NCBI RefSeq assembly: GCF_001294575.1 | Contig: NZ_CP012676.1 | Coordinates: 1,922,001-1,986,000 of the forward strand | Origin: Pseudomonas versuta | GTDB lineage: Bacteria > Pseudomonadota > Gammaproteobacteria > Pseudomonadales > Pseudomonadaceae | Direction: 5' to 3' | DNA: 64,000 nt | Part shown: positions 18,301 through 26,741 of the stretch, piece by piece | How the letters are laid out: the number at the start of each line of letters is the position of its first letter | Numbering within the stretch: the stretch's first letter is position 1 | Translations under genes and position numbers: made by a program | Notes under the pieces: generated by a model | Seen by the model: the letters and a program-made list of their open reading frames with translations, nothing else | Told to the model about the DNA's origin: nothing | Database searches by the model: none

Positions 18301-18481
18301 CGTCCAGGGTTTGTGCCGAAGCGCCGGGGTACACCGCATATACTTCCACCTGCGGCGGGGCTACCACCGGGTATTTGGCAACCGGCAACTGCGGTATGGC
18401 CAAAGCCCCCGCCAGCACGATAAACAACGCAACGACCCAGGCAAAGACCGGGCGGTCGATAAAGAACTGCGGCATGCTCAC
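15374..18481 (-). CDS. HAE1-type RND multidrug efflux permease
   Basis: Inner-membrane proton-driven drug exporter of 1035 aa, full length for the MexB/AcrB class. It opens MPQFFIDRPVFAWVVAL, the standard N-terminal segment, has two large periplasmic loops and about twelve membrane helices. The proton-relay Asp pair is in GILVDDAIVVVEN near residue 405, and the second half has SAKNAILIIEFA. It overlaps the adaptor gene by four bases (ATGA), so the two are translationally coupled. No outer-membrane channel gene follows, so the pump must use a TolC/OprM-type channel from elsewhere. The divergent two-component system is probably its regulator, as in AdeRS-AdeAB and SmeSR-SmeABC. Substrates are unknown. 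Confidence 0.93.
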   Translation of the reverse strand: MSMPQFFIDRPVFAWVVALFIVLAGALAIPQLPVAKYPVVAPPQVEVYAVYPGASAQTLDESVVSLIEQELNGTDGLLYFESQSSLGSASITATFKPGTDPEMAQVNVQNRLKTVESRLPQAVIQQGLQVEKISSGFLMLVTLTADKDSNLDEVALSDYLARNVMNEIKRVEGVGKAQLYGAERAMRIWINPQKLIGFNLTTADVNEAIASQNAQVAAGSIGDLPGSPTQEITATVLVKGQLSTPQEFADIVLRANPDGSTVRIGDVARVEIGSQEYQYGTRLNGKSASAFSVKLAPEANALSTGNLIRAKMDELSRYFPTGVEYSIPYDTTPFVKVSITKVIYTLVEAMILVFAVMYLFLQNMRYTLIPTLVVPVALMGTFATMLVMGFSINVLTMFGMVLAIGILVDDAIVVVENVERIMVSEGLSPRDATRKAMTQISGAIIGITLVLVAVFIPMAFMPGSVGIIYQQFSVSMATSILFSAFLALSLTPALCATLLKPIAKGEHHAKGGFFGWFNHKFEHLSEGYEHWVVHLIKRSGRYLLLYGALLVVLVVFFARLPSSFLPVEDQGYIITDIQLPPGASQNRTIKVAEQIEAHNASEPGIGNTTMILGFSFSGNGQNAALAFTTLKDWSERGAKDTASAIAGRANAVFGELKDAIAFAILPPPVSGLGTSSGFEFRLQDRGSVGYDALMQARTELLELAEKSPVLANVRESALAESPQVQLEVDRKRANALGVSFADIGNVLSTAVGSAYVNDFPNQGRMQRVVVQAEGDQRSQVEDLLKINVRNNLGKMVPLSAFVEARWIQGPAQLTRYNGYPAISISGESAPGRSTGEAMIEIQRLVDQLPAGLGLEWTGLSLQEQLSGAQAPILLGLSLLFVFLCLAALYESWSIPTAVLLVVPLGVLGAVLAVTLRGMPNDVFFKVGLITIIGLSAKNAILIIEFAKTLYDEGHDLVAATVQAARLRLRPIVMTSLAFILGVVPLAIATGASSASQQAIGTGVIGGMIVATLAVVFVPVFFVVVMKLVRSKPRQL

Positions 18482-19632
18482 TGATCCGTCGAGTGTGCGA
18501 GAGGGAGTTTCGGATCGTCGATCTGCACTTGATCACCCGCTCTGGCGTGCTGCAAACCTTCAATCACAATACGGTCGCCAGGCTTGAGGCCGGCATTGAC
18601 GATCCAGCGATCGTTTTGAACGCTGCCCAGTTGCACGGGCTGCTGCCTGACGCGGTTTTCACCATCGAGCAACAACACCTGGGCAACCCCGGCGCCGTCA
18701 CGCAAGATCGCGCGCTGCGGCACGCTGATGGCTTCTTTATTGACCGCCTGCTCCAGACGTACGCGCACAAAGCTGCCTGGCAACAAGTCGTAGTCCGGAT
18801 TAGGGAACTCGCTGCGCAGAATGATCTGGCCGGTACTTGGATCAACACTCACGTCAGTGAACAGCAGCTTGCCAGGCAGCGGATAAAGGCTGCCGTTGTC
18901 ACGAATCAGCGTGGCCCGGGCCTGGTTCTTGCCCACCTGCTGCAGCTCGCCGGCACGGAATGACTCACGCAGATTGTCGAGGTCGCGGGTGGACTGCGTC
19001 AGATCGACATGGATCGGGTTTAATTGCTGAATACGGGCCATTGCCGTGACTTCACCCTGACCGACCAAAGCGCCTTCGGTCACCAGCGCCCGACCGATGC
19101 GCCCGGAGATGGGCGCGGTAACCGTGGCGTAACCCAGGTTCAGCTCGGCGCGCCGCACGGTGGCCTGATTGGCGGCGACATCGGCATCGGCCTGCAAAGC
19201 CAGGGCGCGGGCATTGTCATAGTCCTGACGACTGATGGCGTTACTTTCAACCAGCTCGGTGTACCGCTGATCCTGAAGCTTTGCCTGCATCGAAAGTGCC
19301 CTGGATTTGCGCAGTGCTGCCTGCGCGCTGTCCAGATCGGCCTTGAACGGGGCCGGGTCAATCAGGAACAACACGTCTCCCTGTTTGACTTCACTGCCTT
19401 CGGTATACACCCGTTTCAACACCACGCCCGCGACCCTGGCACTGACTTGCGCCACGCGCGGGGCGACCACCCGGCCACTGAGTTCGTTATTGATCGACAG
19501 GGGCACAGTGGCAATGACTTCGGTGCGTACTTTGGCCAAAGGGGCCTTGGTCTCGGCTGCCGGGCTTTTATCACAGGCACTGAGGGCCAGGGCCAGTGCC
19601 GAGAGGCAGAGCGGGGCGAAGAGCTTTTTCAA
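18478..19632 (-). CDS. RND efflux periplasmic adaptor (membrane fusion lipoprotein)
   Basis: Adaptor of 384 aa that bridges the RND permease and an outer-membrane channel. It has a lipoprotein signal with lipobox LSAC (Cys near 20), a barrel-sandwich domain built from two half motifs (about 60-95 and 155-200), an alpha-hairpin between them (about 95-150) and a C-terminal membrane-proximal domain. It is first in the operon with the permease. A 178-bp divergent region with TGTGAA repeats separates it from the response regulator. Confidence 0.92.
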   Translation of the reverse strand: MKKLFAPLCLSALALALSACDKSPAAETKAPLAKVRTEVIATVPLSINNELSGRVVAPRVAQVSARVAGVVLKRVYTEGSEVKQGDVLFLIDPAPFKADLDSAQAALRKSRALSMQAKLQDQRYTELVESNAISRQDYDNARALALQADADVAANQATVRRAELNLGYATVTAPISGRIGRALVTEGALVGQGEVTAMARIQQLNPIHVDLTQSTRDLDNLRESFRAGELQQVGKNQARATLIRDNGSLYPLPGKLLFTDVSVDPSTGQIILRSEFPNPDYDLLPGSFVRVRLEQAVNKEAISVPQRAILRDGAGVAQVLLLDGENRVRQQPVQLGSVQNDRWIVNAGLKPGDRIVIEGLQHARAGDQVQIDDPKLPLAHSTDQ

Positions 19633-19707
19633 CGATCGTGCCTTCTTATATATGCGGGATATTTCTGTAAATGCTCTGGCATGCTAAGGGCAGCACGCAA
19701 AGGGCGT

Positions 19708-19745
19708 TGTGAAGCTGTGTAGGTGGTGTGTGAAAAAGTGTGAAG
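19708..19745. promoter_or_regulatory. TGTGAA direct repeats in the efflux/two-component divergent promoter
   Basis: TGTGAA occurs at 19708, 19729 and 19739, spaced by 21 and 10 bases, i.e. two turns and one turn of DNA. OmpR-family regulators bind such direct repeats. The site lies midway between the adaptor gene and the response regulator gene and is the natural candidate for its operator. Confidence 0.5.
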
Positions 19746-19810
19746 GTAATGCTCCTATCCATCTGAGGTTGTATATCCTTCGGGTTTCCCCCTGGTTGTA
19801 AGCATTTATT

Positions 19811-20512
19811 ATGCCCACTATTTTGCTGGTTGAAGACGACGCTGCCCTTTCGGAGCTGATTGCCAGCTACCTGGAGCGCAACGGCTACCAGGTCAGTGTG
19901 ATTGCACGAGGTGATCAGGTCCGTGAGCGCGCAAGAAGCAACCCGCCAGACCTGGTTATTCTTGACTTGATGTTGCCCGGGCTTGATGGCCTGCAAGTCT
20001 GCCGTTTATTGCGAGCCGACTCGGCGAGCCTGCCGATTCTGATGTTGACAGCGCGCGACGATAGCCACGATCAGGTTCTGGGGCTAGAGATGGGTGCCGA
20101 TGATTATGTGACAAAACCTTGCGATCCCCGTGTGCTGCTGGCCCGGGTTCGCACTTTGTTGCGGCGCAGCAGCCTGACCGAACCCCACGTGGCCAGTGAC
20201 CGGATCCTTATCGGCAACCTGTGCATCGACCTGTCGGAGCGCACCGTTACATGGCGCGAGCAAGTCGTTGAACTGTCCAGCGGTGAATACAACCTGCTGG
20301 TGGTGCTGGCCCGTCATGCCGGTGAAGTGTTGAGTCGTGATCAAATCCTCCAGCGTTTGCGCGGTATCGAATTCAATGGCACCGACCGCTCGGTGGATGT
20401 AGCCATTTCCAAGTTGCGGCGCAAGTTCGACGATTGCGCCGGCGAAGCGCGCAAGATCAAGACCGTATGGGGCAAGGGCTACTTGTTCAGCCGCTCAGAA
20501 TGGGAATGCTGA
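19811..20512 (+). CDS. OmpR-family response regulator (RstA-like)
   Basis: Response regulator of 233 aa. The receiver domain (1-118) has the acidic pair Asp9/Asp10, phospho-acceptor Asp52 (LDLMLPG), the Thr of MLTARD and Lys in TKP. The C-terminal winged-helix domain (about 135-230) ends RKIKTVWGKGYLF, typical of OmpR/RstA. It is divergent from the RND adaptor and is followed four bases later by a sensor kinase, so the pair most likely controls the pump. The ribosome site before the ATG is weak. Confidence 0.92.
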   Translation: MPTILLVEDDAALSELIASYLERNGYQVSVIARGDQVRERARSNPPDLVILDLMLPGLDGLQVCRLLRADSASLPILMLTARDDSHDQVLGLEMGADDYVTKPCDPRVLLARVRTLLRRSSLTEPHVASDRILIGNLCIDLSERTVTWREQVVELSSGEYNLLVVLARHAGEVLSRDQILQRLRGIEFNGTDRSVDVAISKLRRKFDDCAGEARKIKTVWGKGYLFSRSEWEC

Positions 20513-20516
20513 ACCC

Positions 20517-21801
20517 ATGTTCAAGCTCCTGCTTCGTTTGTATCTGGTGACGATGGTTACCTTTGCGGCTGCCATCTATGCCGTTCCTGAACTGGTGGTG
20601 ACGCTGTTCCATGAGCGTTTCGTCAATTACAACGCCGACATGTCGCGGGGCATGCAGACCCTGCTGGTCAAACAGTTTCAACAACTGCCCGCCGAACAAT
20701 GGCCGGACCTTGCCCGGGATCTCGACGCCCAGTTCAAACCCATGCGGGTCAACCTGCGACCCCAAGTTCACGCCTCAGGAGCAACACCAGCTGCAGCAAG
20801 GGCAGGGTGTGCTGCGCATTGGCGACTGGGGCTGGCGGACGCTGGTGGTCTCGCCGTTGAACCGCGAGCAGGCCATTGAGTGGGTCATGCCCCCCGATCC
20901 GCTCGAAATGAATCTGTTGTACTGGAGCATCAACGTCTTGATCGGTGCGGCCTTGCTCGGCGCTTTGCTGCTCTGGATGCGCCCGCACTGGCGCGACCTG
21001 GAACGCCTCAAACACACAGCTGCGCGCATTGGCCAAGGGCAACTGAGCGAGCGCACGCAGATTTCACCGCGCTCAAACATTCATGCCCTGGCCACGGTGT
21101 TCGACACCATGGCCCAGGACGTCGAAACCCTGCTCAATCAACAGCGCGACCTGCTCAATGCAGTCTCACACGAGTTGCGCACCCCCCTGACGCGACTGGA
21201 TTTCGGTTTGGCCCTGGTGCTGTGCGACGACTTGCCCGAGGCCAGTCGCGAACGCCTGCAATTACTGGTCGGGCATATTCGGGAGCTGGATGAACTGGTG
21301 CTGGAACTGCTGTCCTTCAGTCGCCTGCAGAATCCAAGGCTGGCTCCGGAGCGGGTAGAAGTCTCGCTGGACGAGTTCATCGACAGCATCCTCGGCAGTT
21401 TTGATGAAGAGCTGGAAACCCCCGACATCGTGCTCGATGTGCGCTTGCACGGGGCACAGCAGCGCTTTGCCCTTGACCCGCGCCTGACGGCCCGTGCCCT
21501 GCAGAACCTATTGCGCAATGCCATGCGTTATTGCGAGCGGCGGATACAAGTGGGGGTCAACGTGAGTGCGCTGGGTTGCGAGTTGTGGGTAGACGACGAT
21601 GGCATCGGCATACCGGAGCCCGAGCGCGAACGGATTTTTGAACCGTTCTATCGTCTGGATCGCAGTCGGGATCGTGCAACGGGAGGCTTTGGACTGGGGC
21701 TGGCAATCAGTCGACGCGCCCTGGAAGCCCAGGGCGGCAGTTTGAGCGTGGAGCAATCACCCTTGGGCGGTGCCCGCTTCAAATTGTGGTTACCCACTTG
21801 A
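20517..21801 (+). pseudogene. RstB-like sensor histidine kinase with a one-base frameshift
   Basis: Sensor kinase paired with the response regulator upstream. The first frame (from 20517) gives a membrane segment (about 5-25) and most of the periplasmic domain; the frame then changes, and the second frame gives the rest: RIGDWGW, a second membrane segment, HAMP, HisKA with NAVSHELRTPLTR, and an ATPase domain with DDGIGIP, RIFEPFYRLD and GFGLGLAI. One extra C in the run 20760-20763 explains the break; removing it yields a 427-aa full kinase. All catalytic motifs are intact, and the lesion sits in a homopolymer, so sequencing error is as likely as true loss. If real, the efflux pump's regulator would lack its kinase. 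Confidence 0.88.
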
Positions 21802-21822
21802 AGCGGGACTGTAAGGCGCGGC

Positions 21823-22704
21823 TCAGATAGAGCGGCGCTGGCGGCTCACATGCTTGAGGCCTTCGATGATCAGCACCACGACCGCAAGCCAGATCGGACC
21901 ATAGGTCAACCATTGGCCGTCTTCAAGGCTGTCACCGAGTAACAGGGCGACCGCTACCAGCAACACCGGCTCGACATAGCTGAGCAGGCCAAACAGGCTG
22001 AAAGGCAACAGGCGACTGGCCAAGATGTAAGCAAAGCCTGCGGCAGCACTGATGATGCCCATCAGCGGTACGAGTGCATACAAGGCCTGGCGCTGGGCGC
22101 CGAGATCAACGTGTGTGCCGGCCATCACAAACCACAGCGCAACCGGGACCATCAACAGCATGTCCAGCCACAGACCGCCGAGGTTATCGATACCGATTTT
22201 CTTGCGCAGTACGAAGTACATCGGGTAGCCGATGGCGACCACCAGTGTCGTCCAGGAGAAACCGCCAGTGCGGTACAGCTCGTTGGCAACGCCGATCACG
22301 GCCAGGGCCGTGGCGATTTTTTGCAGGTGTGACAGGTGTTCGCCGTAGACGATGCGACCGGTGAGAATCATCGTCAGGGGCAGCAGGAAATATCCCAGTG
22401 ACACATCCAGCCCGTGCCCGTTGAGCGGACCCCACATGAACATCCACAGCTGCAAGCCGACCAGGAAACTGGTGAGCAATACGCAAGGAATCAGTAGAGG
22501 TTTATCGCTTAAGCGCTTGAAAATGATGGGGACCCATTTCCAGTCGCCGGACAGGCAGATAAAGAGTGTCATGAATGGCAGCGATATGAGTATTCGCCAG
22601 CCGAAGATTTCCTGGCCATCCAGGGGCCAAAGAAGGGAAGTGAAGTAGTACAGGACGCCGAACAAGCAGGAAGCCAAAATCGATAAAACAATGCCTTTAG
22701 ACAC
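21823..22704 (-). CDS. RarD-type EamA-family permease, copy 1
   Basis: Inner-membrane transporter of 293 aa with about ten hydrophobic segments in two EamA repeats. It belongs to the RarD branch (FGVLYYFTSLLWPLDGQEIFGWR start; SWTTLVVAIGYPMYFVLRK; LSYVEPVLL). Substrates of RarD proteins are not well defined. Translation starts at a GTG at 22704 within GAGGTTGTTGTGTC. A second copy of the same family, with a nearly identical start region, follows at 22987, pointing to tandem duplication. Confidence 0.85.
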   Translation of the reverse strand: MSKGIVLSILASCLFGVLYYFTSLLWPLDGQEIFGWRILISLPFMTLFICLSGDWKWVPIIFKRLSDKPLLIPCVLLTSFLVGLQLWMFMWGPLNGHGLDVSLGYFLLPLTMILTGRIVYGEHLSHLQKIATALAVIGVANELYRTGGFSWTTLVVAIGYPMYFVLRKKIGIDNLGGLWLDMLLMVPVALWFVMAGTHVDLGAQRQALYALVPLMGIISAAAGFAYILASRLLPFSLFGLLSYVEPVLLVAVALLLGDSLEDGQWLTYGPIWLAVVVLIIEGLKHVSRQRRSI

Positions 22705-22930
22705 AACAACCTCAATGGATCTACAACGTTACTCGTTTGAGTGGGCATGTAGATTGAGGCTGTTGGGTGTCATTAGCAAATGTCTTTTAAACCAGATACT
22801 TGGGACTGATTCTTGTTAGAAGCACTCAAGAGATTAAACACCAAGCAAATACTGGGCCAAAGTCGTTTTAAACGAGCGTTCGTGTTTTTGAAAAAAAAGA
22901 TAAGCGGTAGCCGCAATCCCCCCGGACCCC

Positions 22931-22959
22931 GTAGTCGCTGACGAGGCACGAGGCTGCGA
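22931..22959 (+). repeat. REP element, GTAGTCGCTGACGAGG family, single copy
   Basis: A full copy of the repeat GTAGTCGCTGACGAGGC... lies between the two RarD-type genes, without a facing partner. The same unit occurs at 27909, 28025 (reversed), 41567, 58004 and 58071 (reversed). Confidence 0.8.
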
Positions 22960-22986
22960 GCTCTTTCTCAGCATCCCGCCCAGACC

Positions 22987-23871
22987 TCATACCGAACGAC
23001 GATGGCGCACCAGATGTTTGAATCCTTCAAACATCAGCACCAGTACTGCCAGCCAGATAGGCAGATAGGTCAGCCATTGACCGGCACTGATGCTTTCCCC
23101 CAGCAGCAGCGCAACAATCACCAGCAATACCGGCTCCACATAGCTGAGCAAGCCGAACAGACTGAATGCCAGCATCCGACTGGCCAGAATGTAGCTGATC
23201 AATGCCAGAGCGCTGATCCCCCCCAGCAGCGGAATCAGCACGTACAGCGCCTGACGCTGGTTCACCACATCAAACCCTTGCTCACCGCTTTGTACAAACC
23301 ACCAGGCAATCGGCAGCAGCAACAGCATGTCGACCCACAGGCCGCCAAGGTTGTCAGTCGCTGCGCGCTTGCGAAGTACAAAATACAAGGGGTAGCCGAT
23401 AGCAACCACCAGGGTGGTCCAGGAAAATCCTCCAACCCGGTACACCTCGTTGGCGACCCCGAGCGTGGCCAGAACCGCAGCGATTTTTTGTAAATGCGAG
23501 AGCTGCTCGCCATAGACCACACGCCCTGTAAGAAGCATGGTCAGGGGCAACAGGAAATACCCCAGTGAGACGTCAAGGCTGTGACCATTGAGCGGCGCCC
23601 ACAAAAACAGCCACAGTTGCACCCCCACCAGCGCGCTGGACGCGACCAGTACCGCGCACAGCCGGGGTTGGCGACGCAGCCGCGAGACAATCACCGGGAC
23701 CAGCCGCCAGTCGCCGGAGAAGCACATGAACAGGGTCATGCAGGGCAGGGTAAGAAGCATTCGCCAGCCGAAAATTTCGGCGCCGCTCAAGGGCCAGAGC
23801 AGGGACGTGAAGTAATACATGACACCGAACAGGCTCGATGCCAGAACCGATAAGACAATACCTTTGGACAC
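22987..23871 (-). CDS. RarD-type EamA-family permease, copy 2
   Basis: Transporter of 294 aa, clearly paralogous to the gene at 21823 along its full length (same SKGIVLS start, same motifs in both EamA repeats). I start at the GTG at 23871 because the sequence GAGGCTGTTGTGTCCAAAGG mirrors the start of copy 1; the frame reaches an ATG seven codons earlier at 23892. The two copies are transcribed in the same direction with about 280 bp including a REP between them, so the duplication is not recent. Function as for copy 1. Confidence 0.85.
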   Translation of the reverse strand: MSKGIVLSVLASSLFGVMYYFTSLLWPLSGAEIFGWRMLLTLPCMTLFMCFSGDWRLVPVIVSRLRRQPRLCAVLVASSALVGVQLWLFLWAPLNGHSLDVSLGYFLLPLTMLLTGRVVYGEQLSHLQKIAAVLATLGVANEVYRVGGFSWTTLVVAIGYPLYFVLRKRAATDNLGGLWVDMLLLLPIAWWFVQSGEQGFDVVNQRQALYVLIPLLGGISALALISYILASRMLAFSLFGLLSYVEPVLLVIVALLLGESISAGQWLTYLPIWLAVLVLMFEGFKHLVRHRRSV

Positions 23872-23975
23872 AACAGCCTCGTTGAAACGCATATTCTGAT
23901 TATTAGGAGATGCGTAGCTTGAGGCTCAGCGGGCCGAAGGGCAAATTGCTTACAACATGACTTCACATTGCCCCT

Positions 23976-24022
23976 TGTAGGAGCGAGCTTTTTAAAGGCT
24001 CGCGAGCAAGCTCGCGCCTACA
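23976..24022. repeat. REPIN of the GTAGGAGCGAGCTT family
   Basis: TGTAGGAGCGAGCTTTTTAA at the left faces GAGCAAGCTCGCGCCTACA at the right: inverted arms with a short loop. It lies between the RarD copy 2 gene and the MFS gene and belongs to the family at 34358, 37165 and 48723. Confidence 0.8.
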
Positions 24023-24055
24023 TATGCCAAATACCAGGCGCAGGAGGCCAACGGT

Positions 24056-25369
24056 TTAAGCGTGGGTCATCCCGCGCGTCATGCGCAGCGCTAACAGGCT
24101 GCCGCCCACAATTACGGCGGCCAACACATACAGGGCAACATCGGTTGACCCCGTAGCGTCTTTAACAAAACCCACCAGATAAGGGCTGAGGAAGCCGGCC
24201 ATTTGCCCCATCGAGTTGATTAGAGCCAGACCACCCGCGGCGGCACCGGCACTGAGCATGGCGGTCGGCACCGGCCAGAACATCGGCAAACCGGTCAGGG
24301 CGCCCATGGTGGCGAGGGTCAGGCCCAGAATGGCAATGACCGGCTGGGCGGCAAAATTGACTGCAATCACCAGCCCCAGTGCACCCATCAACATCGGCAC
24401 CACCAGATGCCAGCGACGCTCTTTGTGCAAGTCCGCAGAGCGTCCCACCAGCAACATGAACACGGCCGCCAGCAAGTAGGGGATTGCGCTGATCCAGCCG
24501 ATCACCAGGGTATCGCTGAAGCCCATGTTTTTGATAATCGACGGCAGCCAGAAGTTGATTGCGTACACGCCGCTCTGGATGCAGAAATAAATCAGGCCAA
24601 ACGCCCAGATGGCCGGGTTTTTAAACACCGCAAGCAATGAATCGGTGGTGGTTGCAGGCTTGTTCAGAGCATCCAGGGCATGGTCAGCCTCCAGCACCGC
24701 ACGTTCTTTGGCCCCGAGCCATTTGGCGTTGGCAAAACTGTCGCTCAGCAGGAAAATCGCCAGCGCGCCCAGCGCAACGGTCGGCACCCCTTGCAGCAGG
24801 AACATCCACTGCCAGCCGGCAAGGCCACCCTGGCCTGCAGCAAAGTGACTGAGAATCCAGCCGGAAAAAGGACCGCCAATCAGGCCGGAGACAGGAATGG
24901 CACACATGAACAACGCCATGATCCGGCCACGGCGAAAGGTCGGGAACCATTGCGACAGATACAGCACCACACCCGGAAAGAAGCCGGCTTCAGCCGCACC
25001 GGTGAAAAAGCGCAGGGTATAGAACCCGGTCGGGGTGGTCACAAACATCAGGCAGGTCGAGAGCAGGCCCCAACCGATCATCATCACGGCGATCCAGCGT
25101 CGCGGACCAAAGCGGGTGAGGGCCAGGTTGCTCGGCACACCGCACAACACGTAGCCGATGAAGAAAATCCCGGCGCCAAGGCCGTATACCGTCTCGCTGA
25201 ATTTCAGCGCGTCGAGCATCTGTAGTTTGGCGAAGCCAACGTTTACCCGGTCCAGGTAGTTAAACAGATAGCAAATGAAGATAAAGGGAATCAAACGCAG
25301 GGTGATGCGCTTGTAAATGGCGTTTTTATCGTCATCGCTGATCAGCGATGCGGGGGCGCTCTGTGACAT
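24056..25369 (-). CDS. MFS transporter (ACS family), probable glycerate or sugar-acid carrier
   Basis: Major facilitator of 437 aa with twelve membrane segments and the ACS-family signature (NYLDRVNVGFAKLQ at TM1, GPRRWIAVMM loop, AAEAGFFPGVV). The ACS family carries anionic sugars and organic acids, such as tartrate, glucarate and glycerate. It is divergent from a CdaR regulator, which is followed by glycerate kinase, so uptake of D-glycerate or a sugar diacid is the likely role. I start at 25369 (MSQSAPAS) with GAGAGA upstream; an ATG ten codons earlier is possible. The substrate is inferred from context. Confidence 0.85.
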   Translation of the reverse strand: MSQSAPASLISDDDKNAIYKRITLRLIPFIFICYLFNYLDRVNVGFAKLQMLDALKFSETVYGLGAGIFFIGYVLCGVPSNLALTRFGPRRWIAVMMIGWGLLSTCLMFVTTPTGFYTLRFFTGAAEAGFFPGVVLYLSQWFPTFRRGRIMALFMCAIPVSGLIGGPFSGWILSHFAAGQGGLAGWQWMFLLQGVPTVALGALAIFLLSDSFANAKWLGAKERAVLEADHALDALNKPATTTDSLLAVFKNPAIWAFGLIYFCIQSGVYAINFWLPSIIKNMGFSDTLVIGWISAIPYLLAAVFMLLVGRSADLHKERRWHLVVPMLMGALGLVIAVNFAAQPVIAILGLTLATMGALTGLPMFWPVPTAMLSAGAAAGGLALINSMGQMAGFLSPYLVGFVKDATGSTDVALYVLAAVIVGGSLLALRMTRGMTHA

Positions 25370-25527
25370 CTTATGTCTCTCTTTATTATGATTTTTCACG
25401 ATCGGAGGTTAACGTTGATCGCGCGTTGAGTCTCGGCCACCCCAACGCCGCTGTCTTTGTGCTCCTGCACAGGATTTCTCCGAGCCATCTGTGCCCGTGA
25501 ACAAATGCCTTCAAGGATTGCCACCCT

Positions 25528-26628
25528 ATGTTTGAACTGGATCATGATTTGGCGCAGGACATCGTGGATCGTGCGATGGCCATCTTGCCGTACAACGTAA
25601 ATGTCATGGACAGCCAGGGCCTGATCCTGGGCAGTGGCGAGCCTGAGCGTATCAATACGCGGCACGAAGGGGCGCAGTTGGTACTGGCCAATGGACGGGT
25701 GGTGGAGATCGACGAGCAAACCGCCAAGTGCCTCAAGGGCGTGCAGCCGGGGATCAACTTGCCGCTGTTGCTCGACCAGCGCCTGATCGGTGTACTGGGC
25801 CTCACTGGCGAGCCGCAATTGTTGCGTACCTATGCCGAACTGGTGCGCATGACCGCAGAGATGCTGGTGGGCCAGCGCTTTCAGCAAGCCGAACAACAAT
25901 GGCGGCGCCAGCGCTGTGATGACCTGGTGGCTTTGCTGCTCAGTGACGCTGGCGACTCTGCGCGTTTGGTCGACGAAGCCCGGCAACTGGGGCTAAAGCC
26001 ACAGTTGTCGCGGATCCCGTATCTGTTTGAACTCGGCAACGGGCAAAGTGCCGAGGCCTTGAGCGCCTGGCTGCAGTCGCGCTTCCCGGACAGCTGGTGC
26101 GTGGCACCGGCCACCGGTTCATTGCTGTGGTGTCGCCCGGCAACCGCGGCACTGGATGATTTGCGCCTGCTGGAAAAGCTCGACGGCCAGGGCTGGAACA
26201 TTCTGCGTATTGCCGCTGGAGGGCAGGCCGATGCGCTTAATGGCCTGCGCCGTTGCTACCGGCGGGTCGCTGACTTGCTGGCTTACGGTCGCGATGTATT
26301 ACCGCAGACGCGACTGCTAAGCCTCAATCGCTATCGCTTGCCAGTCATGCTGTGGCGTCACCGCAACGATGACGCCCTTGAGGAGTTGCTTGGCCCGCTG
26401 CACAAAGTGGTGGCCAAAGACAGCAACGGCCAACTGATTGCCACCTTGCGCAGCTGGTGTGATCACGATGGCCAGAGCCAGGCCTGCGCCGATGCCCTGG
26501 GCATTCACCGCAACAGCTTGCGCTATCGCATGGAGCGCATCGCCGAACTGAGCGGTGTCGACCCGCTGAGCCTCAATGGCATGCTGGCCCTGTATCTGGG
26601 TGTGCAACTGTTGCCCCAGAGCCTGTAA
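25528..26628 (+). CDS. cdaR: CdaR-family sugar-diacid-responsive regulator
   Basis: Transcriptional activator of 366 aa. The N-terminal 130 residues are the sugar-diacid recognition domain (LDHDLAQDIVDRAMAILPYNVNVMD start is characteristic). The C-terminus is a PucR-type helix-turn-helix (ALGIHRNSLRYRMERIAEL). E. coli CdaR responds to glycerate, galactarate and glucarate. It stands between the divergent MFS gene and glycerate kinase, the expected target genes. Start: ATG at 25528 preceded by AAGGAT. The intergenic stretch of 158 bp should hold its sites, but I recognised none. Confidence 0.88.
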   Translation: MFELDHDLAQDIVDRAMAILPYNVNVMDSQGLILGSGEPERINTRHEGAQLVLANGRVVEIDEQTAKCLKGVQPGINLPLLLDQRLIGVLGLTGEPQLLRTYAELVRMTAEMLVGQRFQQAEQQWRRQRCDDLVALLLSDAGDSARLVDEARQLGLKPQLSRIPYLFELGNGQSAEALSAWLQSRFPDSWCVAPATGSLLWCRPATAALDDLRLLEKLDGQGWNILRIAAGGQADALNGLRRCYRRVADLLAYGRDVLPQTRLLSLNRYRLPVMLWRHRNDDALEELLGPLHKVVAKDSNGQLIATLRSWCDHDGQSQACADALGIHRNSLRYRMERIAELSGVDPLSLNGMLALYLGVQLLPQSL

Positions 26629-26741
26629 ACACTGACTTGTAGAAATGAACAACAAAGGCCGGGAATGCTTGTGCACCAGACTGGCGTGTTTGGCGTCAGT
26701 TGCTGGCAGCATGGATGCCATAAGAACTGGAGATGCGCCCC

